DNA of 10,417 bases from Dyella_B sp035277725 (GTDB lineage Bacteria > Pseudomonadota > Gammaproteobacteria > Xanthomonadales > Rhodanobacteraceae): assembly GCF_035277725.1 (NCBI RefSeq), contig NZ_DATEJY010000110.1, forward strand, positions 1 through 10,417. Reading direction: 5' to 3'. The notes under the pieces were generated by a model, which was not told the DNA's origin, searched no databases, and worked only from the letters and a program-made list of their open reading frames with translations. Below, piece by piece: positions 1 to 5,744 of the stretch; the stretch's first letter is position 1, and each line of letters starts with the position of its first letter. The translations under genes were made by a program, and so were the position numbers.

Positions 1-32
1 TTGCTTGTTTAAGCGAAATGGCTAAAAAGCTC

Positions 33-109
33 GTCGTCCCGGCGAAAGCCGGGACCTAGCGACTTGCGGATACTCAAAGGCACTGGACCCCGGCGTTCGC
101 CGGGGCGAC
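33..109. repeat. REPIN-like pair of inverted REP hairpins
   Basis: Two related GC-rich hairpins face each other. The first (36-55) is an 8-bp stem, GTCCCGGC/GCCGGGAC, with a GAAA loop. The second (88-105) is CCCCGGCG/CGCCGGGG with a TT loop. Taken as inverted arms (33-56 and 86-109) they match at about 20 of 24 positions. Between them lies a further perfect 9-bp inverted repeat, CTAGCGACT at 56-64 and AGTCGCTAG at 111-119. This is the layout of a REPIN, a non-autonomous element mobilised by a RAYT transposase that would be encoded elsewhere. The first hairpin belongs to the same family as the element at 5196-5282. Confidence 0.7.
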
Positions 110-187
110 GAGTCGCTAGCTTTGAATTTGCTGGGAAAAAAGGGGCTTCGGTTGAGTTGCAGATGTTTGCCTGGAGCGCAGCGAATT

Positions 188-224
188 TTCCCGGACAGCA
201 ATGCGCTTTCGCGGGAATGACGGC
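188..224. repeat. Solo or decayed REP element
   Basis: Positions 205-224 are the exact reverse complement of the first 20 bases of the left REP arm at 5198-5217. The partner arm is almost gone: only TTCCCG at 188-193 still pairs with CGGGAA at 212-217. I read this as a degenerate REPIN or a single REP in the non-coding stretch downstream of the HMG-CoA synthase gene. Confidence 0.6.
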
Positions 225-240
225 CTTGGGGGATTTGCAG

Positions 241-314
241 GTCGGGGTGAAAAACCCCGACATCGTCATCGTGATCGGCATGGCGATGTTGGGGCTCGCG
301 TTCGCTCCCCCAAC
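241..314 (-). terminator. Terminator-like hairpins after HMG-CoA synthase gene
   Basis: Two hairpins lie just past the stop codon of the minus-strand gene ending at 329. The nearer one pairs GTTGGGG (288-294) with CCCCAAC (308-314) across a 13-nt loop. The farther one pairs GTCGGGGT (241-248) with ACCCCGAC (254-261) across a 5-nt loop. Their position suits transcription termination. Neither is followed by a run of T on the minus strand, so a canonical intrinsic terminator is not proven. The rest of 1-328 holds only the REP elements and no gene I can support. Confidence 0.4.
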
Positions 315-328
315 CTGCATTCATCGAA

Positions 329-1831
329 TTACTGCGCGAACTCGTAGTAATCCACGCCCAGATCCTGAAACGCCGCTTCATACGTGTCGCCGGTGCGGGC
401 GATCACGAACTGATTGACGGGCGGGCAATCCAGCGCAACGTCCTGGCCATCGTGCATGGCTTCGTATTGCTCGCGCGTGAGATCGGTGGATTCGGCCAGC
501 GCAGCACGGAAACCGATCTTCGCCGCGGCTTCGCGCCAACCCGGCACCACGCGCAACGGAATCGCTTCGGAGGCATCGCCACTGCCATAGCCGATGGCGT
601 AGAGCTTGGCATCGGTCCATTCCACGTTGTTTTCCAGCGCCTGTTCGAAACCGGCGGCAATCCACGCCGGCAAGGCGGCGGTGTAGAGATTGCCCAGTTC
701 CATCGCCCAATCGGTGCCCAGGTTCACGCGCGTGGTCAGCAATTGCTGGAACGCGGGACTCTTGCGCGCCACGCCCGACAGCTTGGTGGTGAGCGGATGC
801 GCATCCTGCGGCGCTTCGGCGTGCGCGCCCTGGCTCAGGAATTCGCCGAACAGGTCCGGCGTATTGCGACATTCGTCGATCACGCCTGCCGGCGACACGC
901 CGGCCTGCTCGCACAGCGCCTGGAAGTCGGCGTTGGGTTGCGGCGCACGCGCGAGGGCGCGGGCGTAGATAAAGGCCAGCGCCTGCAGCGGCATCATGTG
1001 ATACGGGCGATGGAAGAACAGGCCCTTGGCGCCGTCCAGGAAGTCGAGATCGGAAACGCCCAGGCGCTGGATCATCGCATCGGTTGCCTGGCCCACTTCG
1101 TCGAGGTAGGCGAAAGTGGAGTACTTGCCGCTGAAGATCGGGAAGTCGTGCAAGCGGCGATGACGCTGGCCGTATTCCTCGTGGAAATAACGCAGCAACG
1201 GCTTGCGGAAATCCGGGCCACGAAAATCCGAAGCGCTGCCGGCGTGGGCCAGATCCACTTCGAACAGCCTCGGTTGCGCTTCCACCAGCATCGCGACCGC
1301 GCCGGCGCCTTGCGTCTGCTCGCCGCTGGAGCCGCGTTCGTAGGCGGCGATATCGCTGCACACCACGATCGCCTGGCGACCGTTGGCATCGAACGCTACG
1401 TAGCGCAGCGCGCTCTTCAGCGCGTACACGCCGCCAAGGCAGGCATGCTTGAACTCGGGCACTTCCATCTGGCGCGACAGGCGCGGAAGGCCAAGACGTT
1501 CCAGTTCGCGATCGACCATGCCGCGCACGATCACCGCGCCGGCGGAGTTGTCCTTGCTGCTTTCGGTACCCAGCGCAAGCTGGCCGACGTTGCGCGGATC
1601 GATGTTGTATTGCTGGATCAAGCGCAGCACGGCGGTGGCCGCCATGGTGTAGGCATCTTCATACGGCGCCGGCTGACGGAAGCTGCGGCCGACCACGGCC
1701 TGCACTTTGTCCCAGGAATTTCCCGTCCATTCGCACCAGTCACGCAGGGAGACGCGCGGGCGGGGCACGTACAGGCTCATGCCGCTCACGCCAGGATTGC
1801 GTCGTGCTGCCGTATCGTTCGCTGTATTCAA
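329..1831 (-). CDS. HMG-CoA synthase family protein (thiolase superfamily)
   Basis: The product has 500 residues. The family condenses acetyl-CoA with acetoacetyl-CoA to 3-hydroxy-3-methylglutaryl-CoA, in the cytoplasm. The catalytic set is visible: Glu90 in GTESS, nucleophile Cys131 in KHACLGG, and His274 in FFHRPY. NLYTAAL (381-387) and the C-terminal YGSG (415-418) are also family-typical. The protein is about 100 residues longer than Staphylococcus MvaS (388 aa), mostly through additions in the C-terminal half. The TTG start at 1831 is chosen because GAGGA lies 8 nt upstream and because the GVSGMSLYVP strand should be kept whole. The ATG at 1780 has no Shine-Dalgarno and would cut this strand. 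The frame upstream to 1993 is Arg-rich and unlike coding sequence. It lies 262 bp downstream of the terpene synthase-like gene on the same strand. It could serve mevalonate supply, or beta-branching or condensation in a secondary pathway; no mevalonate partner genes are in the window. The family call is firm, the pathway is not. Confidence 0.88.
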   Translation of the reverse strand: MNTANDTAARRNPGVSGMSLYVPRPRVSLRDWCEWTGNSWDKVQAVVGRSFRQPAPYEDAYTMAATAVLRLIQQYNIDPRNVGQLALGTESSKDNSAGAVIVRGMVDRELERLGLPRLSRQMEVPEFKHACLGGVYALKSALRYVAFDANGRQAIVVCSDIAAYERGSSGEQTQGAGAVAMLVEAQPRLFEVDLAHAGSASDFRGPDFRKPLLRYFHEEYGQRHRRLHDFPIFSGKYSTFAYLDEVGQATDAMIQRLGVSDLDFLDGAKGLFFHRPYHMMPLQALAFIYARALARAPQPNADFQALCEQAGVSPAGVIDECRNTPDLFGEFLSQGAHAEAPQDAHPLTTKLSGVARKSPAFQQLLTTRVNLGTDWAMELGNLYTAALPAWIAAGFEQALENNVEWTDAKLYAIGYGSGDASEAIPLRVVPGWREAAAKIGFRAALAESTDLTREQYEAMHDGQDVALDCPPVNQFVIARTGDTYEAAFQDLGVDYYEFAQ

Positions 1832-1839
1832 AAGCTGGG

Positions 1840-1844
1840 TCCTC
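1840..1844 (-). promoter_or_regulatory. Shine-Dalgarno deciding the TTG start of HMG-CoA synthase gene
   Basis: The minus strand reads GAGGA followed by 8 nt and then TTG at 1831-1829. No comparable purine-rich site precedes the in-frame ATG at 1780 (the upstream sequence is CCTGGCGTGAGCGGC). This site therefore favours the TTG start and an N-terminus 17 residues longer than the ATG model. Confidence 0.6.
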
Positions 1845-1868
1845 GATGGTGTCGGAGCAACTCGGACG

Positions 1869-1916
1869 CCATGCCTTCGCCATGCACGCTTGAGCGCGCA
1901 AATGGCGAGGGCATGG
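1869..1916. repeat. 15-bp inverted repeat in leader of HMG-CoA synthase gene
   Basis: CCATGCCTTCGCCAT (1869-1883) pairs with ATGGCGAGGGCATGG (1902-1916) at 14 of 15 positions. The 18-nt loop contains a smaller palindrome, CGCTTGAGCG. In the minus-strand transcript the hairpin would end about 38 nt before the TTG start and 25 nt before the Shine-Dalgarno. It could be an attenuator, a stability element between the two genes, or a mobile repeat unrelated to the REP family. No T run follows, so an intrinsic terminator is unlikely. I see no gene in the rest of 1832-2093. Confidence 0.6.
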
Positions 1917-2093
1917 AGGGCGCGTGGCAGGACGGTTTCTTGAAACGATTGAAACCGCCCGGGCAGGGGTAGGCGCGCGCCCGGCCGATCCACAAGATTT
2001 TAACCACGTTGGCTTTCAGCAAGTCGACTTTTGGTTGCACATGCATCCGTCAAGTGCTTTTTGCACTGCATCGTGAACAATGCGGGATGCTTG

Positions 2094-3119
2094 TTACCAG
2101 GCGCTGATGACCGCCTCCGGTTCCGCAAAGGGCCGGGTGCTGTGCTGCGCGGCCAGCCAATCGCGGTAGCCGCTCATCCAGTGCTTCAGTCCGCTGATGT
2201 AGTTCGACAGCGCGGGCCCGGCGCTTTCCTTGACCGCTGCGGCGGTGTGCATGAAAGCGTCCAGTTCGGTGCGGATGCGCTCGCTGACGCGGTCCACGCT
2301 GTGCTGCAGCGAGTAGCCCTGGCTGGTGTAGAGCGCCACCGTGTTGCGGCGGGGCGCCGATTGGCGCACGTCCATGCCCAGATGCTGCACGTCGCTGCTC
2401 CAGCACACGATGCGATTGGTGTGCCGGCGCAATTGCTGCACGTTCAACCGATCGTATTCTTCCTGCGGCAACGGCAGGTCATTGGCGAAATCGATCAGGT
2501 AAAGGCAGGGATACAAGCCGCCGGCATGGCGCAGGATGGCTTCGTGCCGATGCGGCCGAGGTGCCTGCGCATGCGTGTGTTCAAGCATGCGCAGGCCGGC
2601 CATGCCCACCCACAAATGCATGGCGTGGGCGAAGCGTTCGAATTGCGCGCCCGACATGCTGGAACGCAAATCCCGGCACATGTCCGCCCAGGCCGCTTCG
2701 CCGTAAACCGGCTCGTTGCTGCTGCGGCCGGCGTCGAGTACGTCGATGACCGCGGTGAGATTGGAAATGGTGTATGTCGAGACCTTTTCGGTATTGCCCA
2801 CGAACCAGTCGTCGACCAGGAAATACCAGGCGTAGAAATTGGCGATCGTCTGCAAGCGCTCCATCGATGCATACGGATGGCAACGCGCCGCCAGCCAGCC
2901 GAATTTCGCCCGCGCCAGGCGTGCGCGGTAATGCTCGTTGGGAATCAGGCCGTATTGCACCAGCCATTGATGCATGCGGGCTTCCACGAACGGTGCATGC
3001 GGCGAGCAGGCGCTGGCCCACGGGTAATGCAGGTTCGGCATGTGCAGTCCGCTCGACGGACGTTCGGCCGGCGCTGCAAACGCTGAACTGACGGGCCTGA
3101 GGTATTCGCTGTAATTCAT
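2094..3119 (-). CDS. Terpene synthase-like protein, class I fold, degenerate metal motifs
   Basis: The product has 341 residues, the usual size for a bacterial class I terpene cyclase, with no signal peptide. These enzymes ionise a prenyl diphosphate with a Mg2+ cluster and cyclise the cation. Family features run in order: an LxxAKFGWLAARCHPYA-type helix (68-84), then WYFLVDDWF with Asp103 and Asp104, a pyrophosphate-sensor Arg197 (ILRHAGG), an NSE-like segment after CW (241-250), and a GYRDWLAAQHSTRP tail (317-330). Key positions differ. DDWFV lacks the third acidic residue, the N-S-E triad reads Ser242-His246-Asp250, and the terminal RY reads Arg329-Pro330. The protein may bind a different substrate or metal set, or may no longer cyclise. 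The ATG at 3119 is supported by GGAGAGA at 3126-3132, 6 nt away; the longer frame to 3248 lacks such a site. It is the first gene of a same-strand pair with the HMG-CoA synthase. The fold call is good; activity and product are unknown. Confidence 0.82.
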   Translation of the reverse strand: MNYSEYLRPVSSAFAAPAERPSSGLHMPNLHYPWASACSPHAPFVEARMHQWLVQYGLIPNEHYRARLARAKFGWLAARCHPYASMERLQTIANFYAWYFLVDDWFVGNTEKVSTYTISNLTAVIDVLDAGRSSNEPVYGEAAWADMCRDLRSSMSGAQFERFAHAMHLWVGMAGLRMLEHTHAQAPRPHRHEAILRHAGGLYPCLYLIDFANDLPLPQEEYDRLNVQQLRRHTNRIVCWSSDVQHLGMDVRQSAPRRNTVALYTSQGYSLQHSVDRVSERIRTELDAFMHTAAAVKESAGPALSNYISGLKHWMSGYRDWLAAQHSTRPFAEPEAVISAW

Positions 3120-3344
3120 GGCGGCTCTCTCCGTGAGAGAAACGAGCACAACGCAATGATCGGCAAAGTGCGGCAGGAAAACCGTATCGATCCGCTGCTG
3201 AAATTTTGGATGACGGGCGAGAAGCAAATAGCCCGGCAGCGGTATCACGGTAGAACGCGTTTACCAGGCGCCTGGTGGGAGGCGTCGCCAAAATGACCCA
3301 GGGGGAGGCAGTGCAGGCTGCCCGCCGGCCCCTGTATCCGGCGG

Positions 3345-3368
3345 TTTACACATGTGAAAGCCTAGGCT
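3345..3368. promoter_or_regulatory. Palindromes upstream of terpene synthase-like gene
   Basis: TTTACACATGTGAAA (3345-3359) is a palindrome around CACATGTG with one mismatched pair. The perfect 10-bp palindrome AGCCTAGGCT (3359-3368) abuts it. They lie about 225-250 bp upstream of the minus-strand start at 3119 and could be operators. On the minus strand TTCACA resembles a -35 box with a weak TACAGG 16 nt on, but this match is poor. No known regulator is matched. The remaining non-coding sequence of 3120-3432 shows nothing else I can name. Confidence 0.25.
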
Positions 3369-3432
3369 CGGAAACGTGATGGGGCCGTGAATTTAGACGG
3401 TTAAGTGGTTTGATTCTTGGGGGAAATGGCTT

Positions 3433-3497
3433 GCGTAGGCTGGGATGAAATCCCCGCTTCTCTGAGCTCCATGCTGGGATTTCATCCCAGCCTACGC
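3433..3497. repeat. Perfect 22-bp inverted repeat at 3' end of alpha-glucosidase gene
   Basis: The arms at 3433-3454 and 3476-3497 are perfect reverse complements separated by 21 nt. Each arm begins or ends with the block GCGTAGGCTGGGATGAAATC or its complement, and each can also fold alone (GGGAT/ATCCC around three bases). The right arm overlaps the last codons of the minus-strand alpha-glucosidase gene and contains its TAG stop (3492-3494). The structure could end transcription or protect the 3' end, but no T run follows. Its sequence is unlike the GAAA-loop REP family elsewhere in the window. Confidence 0.8.
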
Positions 3498-5108
3498 GAC
3501 CCGCGCGAACAGCACGCCATGTCCGGGCAATGCCAGCTGCCCGTTCTGCAACACACCTTGCTGCAAGCCGTGTCCATCCAGTGGCGTGACGGTGTCGAAC
3601 GCCTGCAACGCCACCGTCTGCGGCTGCTTGCCAAGATTGAACACCGCCAGCACCTGCTCGCTGCCATCATTGCGCACGAAGGCCAATACCGGTTCGGGTA
3701 CGTCCAGGAAACGAATGTCGCCGCGCTGAAGCGCCGGTTGCGCCGCGCGCCAGCGCATGAAGCGGCGGAAACCTTGCAGCACCGAATTTGGGTCGGCTTC
3801 CTGGTGCGCCACGGCCAAGGTCTTGTGCGTCTCGTCGATTGGCAGCCACGGTGCTACGGTGCTGAAACCGGCGAACGAACTGTCGTTCCACGGCATCGGC
3901 GTGCGGCAGCCATCGCGGCCTTTGAAGTTCGGCCAGAAGGTGATGCCGTAGGGATCGCGCAGCGCCTCGAAGGGCACCTCGGCTTCGGTAAGGCCGAGTT
4001 CTTCGCCCTGATACACGCATACCGAACCGCGCAGCGAACACAGCATGGCGGTTAGCAGGTTTGCCAATCGCGGCGAAGCATTGCCATTGCCCCAGCGCGT
4101 GAGCACGCGCTCCACGTCGTGATTGGAAATGGCCCAGCATGGCCAGCCTTCGCTCACTTGCGCTTCCAACTGCGCCACGGTTTGGCGAATGTACGCAGCA
4201 CTGTAGTCGCTGCTGAGCAATTCGAAACTGTAGCCCATGTGCAGGCGTTGGCCGCGCGTGTATTCGGCCATGGTCGCCAGCGAATCTTCCGAGGAAATTT
4301 CCCCAAGCGTCACCGCGTTGGGATAGCGATCGAGCAACTCGCGCAGGTCCTCGAGAAAATCAAGATTTTCCGGCTGCGTGTTGTTGTAGAGGTGATACTG
4401 GAACGCGTACGGATTGTCCGGGCTGAAACCGCGGCCGACGCGTTTTTCCTTCGGCTTGGGCGGATTGTCACGCAGCTGTTTGTCGTGGAAGCAGAAGTTG
4501 ATCGCATCCAGGCGCAAGCCATCCACACCTTTGTCCAGCCAGAAGCGCACGTTGTCGAGCACTGCGGCGCGCACGTCCGGGTTATGGAAATTCAGATCCG
4601 GCTGCGAGGCGAGAAAGTTGTGCAGGTAATACTGGCCGCGCCGCGGCTCCCACTGCCACGCCGAGCCGCCGAAGATCGACAGCCAATTGTTGGGCGGGCT
4701 GCCATCGGGCTTGGCATCGGCCCATACGTACCAATCCGCTTTTGCATTGCTGATGCTCTCGCGGCTTTCCTTGAACCACGCATGCTGGTCGGAGGTGTGG
4801 CTGAGCACCTGGTCGATCATCACTTTCAGGCCAAGGCTATGTGCCTTGGCGAGCAGGCGATCGAAATCCTCCAGTGTGCCGAACAGCGGATCGACGTCGC
4901 GGTAATCGGCAATGTCATAGCCGAAATCGGCCATCGGCGAACGGAAGAACGGCGCGATCCAGATCGCATCCACGCCCAGGCTCGCCACGTAGTCAAGACG
5001 CTGGATGATGCCCGGCAGGTCGCCCACGCCGTCGCCATTGGTATCCAGAAAACTGCGTGGATAGATCTGATAGATGACGGCGCCGCGCCACCAGGATGCA
5101 TCGGTCAT
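3492..5108 (-). CDS. GH13 alpha-glucosidase (subfamily 23-like), cytoplasmic
   Basis: The product has 538 residues and releases glucose from the non-reducing end of maltose and short alpha-glucans; relatives also transglucosylate. No signal peptide is seen, so it acts in the cytoplasm. The GH13 barrel carries a Ca2+ loop DTNGDGVGD (22-30), region I DQVLSH (99-104), region V QPDLN (169-173, the oligo-1,6-glucosidase type), nucleophile Asp201 in GLRLDAINF, acid/base Glu270 in TLGEISSED, and Asp331 in ISNHD. The C-terminal beta domain begins near 465. Order, spacing and length match the Xanthomonas and Halomonas GH13_23 alpha-glucosidases. The start at 5108 is chosen because the WWRGAVIYQIYPRSF opening follows directly; AAGGAA sits about 10 nt upstream. 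A longer frame to 5177 adds a non-conserved stretch. It is divergent from the TonB-dependent receptor, with a shared operator-like motif between them. Its TAG stop lies inside an inverted repeat. Family assignment is firm; linkage preference is not. Confidence 0.95.
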   Translation of the reverse strand: MTDASWWRGAVIYQIYPRSFLDTNGDGVGDLPGIIQRLDYVASLGVDAIWIAPFFRSPMADFGYDIADYRDVDPLFGTLEDFDRLLAKAHSLGLKVMIDQVLSHTSDQHAWFKESRESISNAKADWYVWADAKPDGSPPNNWLSIFGGSAWQWEPRRGQYYLHNFLASQPDLNFHNPDVRAAVLDNVRFWLDKGVDGLRLDAINFCFHDKQLRDNPPKPKEKRVGRGFSPDNPYAFQYHLYNNTQPENLDFLEDLRELLDRYPNAVTLGEISSEDSLATMAEYTRGQRLHMGYSFELLSSDYSAAYIRQTVAQLEAQVSEGWPCWAISNHDVERVLTRWGNGNASPRLANLLTAMLCSLRGSVCVYQGEELGLTEAEVPFEALRDPYGITFWPNFKGRDGCRTPMPWNDSSFAGFSTVAPWLPIDETHKTLAVAHQEADPNSVLQGFRRFMRWRAAQPALQRGDIRFLDVPEPVLAFVRNDGSEQVLAVFNLGKQPQTVALQAFDTVTPLDGHGLQQGVLQNGQLALPGHGVLFARVA

Positions 5109-5195
5109 GTGAAACGCTTTCCTTAGTGAATCCGAAACGCGCCGGATCTGCTTCGCTCCTTCGGCAAATAACGCCACGGATGCCAGGTTCTTTCT

Positions 5196-5282
5196 TCGCC
5201 GTCATTCCCGCGAAAGCGGGAATCCATGGTGCTGTTCCGCAAGAGCGTAAATGGATTCCCGCTTTCGAGGGAATGACGGCGA
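5196..5282. repeat. REPIN (two REP sequences in inverted orientation)
   Basis: The 32-nt arms (5196-5227 and 5251-5282) are reverse complements at 31 of 32 positions, separated by 23 nt. Each arm also forms its own hairpin: the left has an 8-bp ATTCCCGC/GCGGGAAT stem around GAAA, and the right has the mirror version with one changed base. This is the canonical REPIN layout. It sits in the untranslated leader between the alpha-glucosidase start and the operator-like site at 5383. Positions 205-224 repeat 20 bases of it exactly. Confidence 0.85.
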
Positions 5283-5382
5283 CGCAAGGAATCCCCATGC
5301 ACCAGGCGAACGTTCCCGGTAGGACGCAGAGCTTGTCGGCGAGGTGCAGCTTAGTCGCGCCATTCTGCGTGCTCGCAGGATT

Positions 5383-5397
5383 TGCATACGTATTCAT
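5383..5397. promoter_or_regulatory. LacI-like operator candidate, alpha-glucosidase side
   Basis: TGCATACGTATTCA (5383-5396) is a near-perfect 14-bp palindrome around ATACGTAT, with outer TG/CA and a central CG as in many LacI-family operators. With one more base, 15 nt here are the exact reverse complement of 5572-5586. Read on the minus strand it is TGAATACGTATGCA pointing toward the alpha-glucosidase, whose start lies about 275 nt away (about 190 without the intervening REPIN). The regulator is inferred and is not in the window. Confidence 0.5.
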
Positions 5398-5434
5398 TCG
5401 TGCTGCGGTTGCGGCATGAAGCGTGTCTCGAGTG

Positions 5435-5450
5435 CTCGCGCTTGCGCGAG
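5435..5450. repeat. GC-rich 7+7 palindrome in the divergent region
   Basis: CTCGCGCTTGCGCGAG is a perfect 7-bp inverted repeat with a TT centre, lying between the two operator-like sites. It may be a second type of regulatory site or a chance palindrome in GC-rich DNA. No match to a known motif is claimed. Confidence 0.35.
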
Positions 5451-5571
5451 TTGCTATGTGGATGCTGCATGGAATTCCCGCACTACCGCCATTTTTCCGG
5501 GTTCCTGCGTTATCGCGCGTGCGCACTGCAGGCGTTTGCTGCGCTGCGATGAGTGCCATGCATAGGCGGAT

Positions 5572-5586
5572 ATGAATACGTATGCA
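5572..5586. promoter_or_regulatory. LacI-like operator candidate, TonB receptor side
   Basis: TGAATACGTATGCA (5573-5586, plus one more shared base at 5572) is the second copy of the motif at 5383-5397 in opposite orientation. It points toward the receptor, whose GTG start lies about 158 nt downstream. The two centres are 190 bp apart, close to 18 helical turns, so DNA looping by one regulator is possible. A LacI-family maltose or alpha-glucoside regulator is the natural candidate, from the motif form and the gene content. Confidence 0.5.
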
Positions 5587-5733
5587 TGATGTGCTCTGCT
5601 TGGAAAAGCGCGCCCTACCATGCATTCCACGCGGCAGGTCTCAAGCCTGCATGCAAGTTGCCGTTGCAGCCAGCAGCAAGCGCTGCGGCGGCAAACGATC
5701 AAGAAGAGGCGCCTACAAAAAATGGTTTTGGGG

Positions 5734-5739
5734 AGGAGG
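5734..5739 (+). promoter_or_regulatory. Shine-Dalgarno deciding the GTG start of the TonB receptor
   Basis: AGGAGG inside a GGGGAGGAGGGG run lies 5 nt before GTG at 5745. It decides the start: the reading frame is open upstream to an ATG at 5553, but that part lacks a comparable site and would place 64 atypical residues before a perfectly formed signal peptide. Confidence 0.75.
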
Positions 5740-5744
5740 GGAAA

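Larger units (their letters stand above)
5109..5744. other. Divergent regulatory region, alpha-glucosidase / TonB receptor
   Basis: These 636 bp separate two divergent genes and contain no gene I can support. From left to right they hold the alpha-glucosidase leader with a REPIN (5196-5282), an operator-like near-palindrome (5383-5397), a GC-rich palindrome (5435-5450), a second operator-like copy (5572-5586), and the receptor leader with its Shine-Dalgarno (5734-5739). I found no convincing -35/-10 pair on either strand by eye, so promoters are not assigned. Confidence 0.75.

Noticed and set aside
33..224. Possible CRISPR-like repeat cluster at the left end
   Set aside because: Only a few inverted hairpins are present, with no regular direct repeats or equal spacers; they fit REP/REPIN elements instead.
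452..1972. Long plus-strand open frame opposite the HMG-CoA synthase gene (506 codons)
   Set aside because: It is antisense to a gene with clear family motifs, is rich in Arg, His and Ala typical of a shadow frame in GC-rich DNA, and has no recognisable domain.
1832..1993. N-terminal extension of the HMG-CoA synthase to an ATG at 1993
   Set aside because: The added residues are Arg-rich, run through the 1869-1916 inverted repeat, and have no family counterpart; the TTG at 1831 has a good Shine-Dalgarno.
2050..2067. Small AGTGC/GCACT hairpin with a T5 loop after the terpene synthase-like gene as a terminator
   Set aside because: The stem is only 5 bp, the T (or A) run is in the loop and not after the stem, so there is no real terminator signature.
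2031..3086. Plus-strand open frame opposite the terpene synthase-like gene
   Set aside because: It is a shadow of the minus-strand gene with atypical composition (Arg/His/Val/Ala) and no Shine-Dalgarno or domain support.
4119..5126. Plus-strand open frame opposite the alpha-glucosidase gene
   Set aside because: It is antisense to a gene with complete GH13 catalytic motifs, and its composition is that of a shadow frame.
5109..5177. N-terminal extension of the alpha-glucosidase (23 residues)
   Set aside because: GH13_23 enzymes start close to the WWRGAVIYQIYPRSF segment; the extension is not a signal peptide and adds nothing recognisable.
5536..5565. Possible sigma-70 promoter for the TonB receptor (TTGCTG with a weak -10 near CATAGG)
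   Set aside because: The -10 match is poor at any acceptable spacing, so I do not call it; only start-site mapping would settle it.
5553..5744. N-terminal extension of the TonB receptor to an upstream ATG
   Set aside because: It would bury a well-formed signal peptide at residue 65, and it would run through the operator-like site at 5572-5586. The AGGAGG before GTG at 5745 fits much better.
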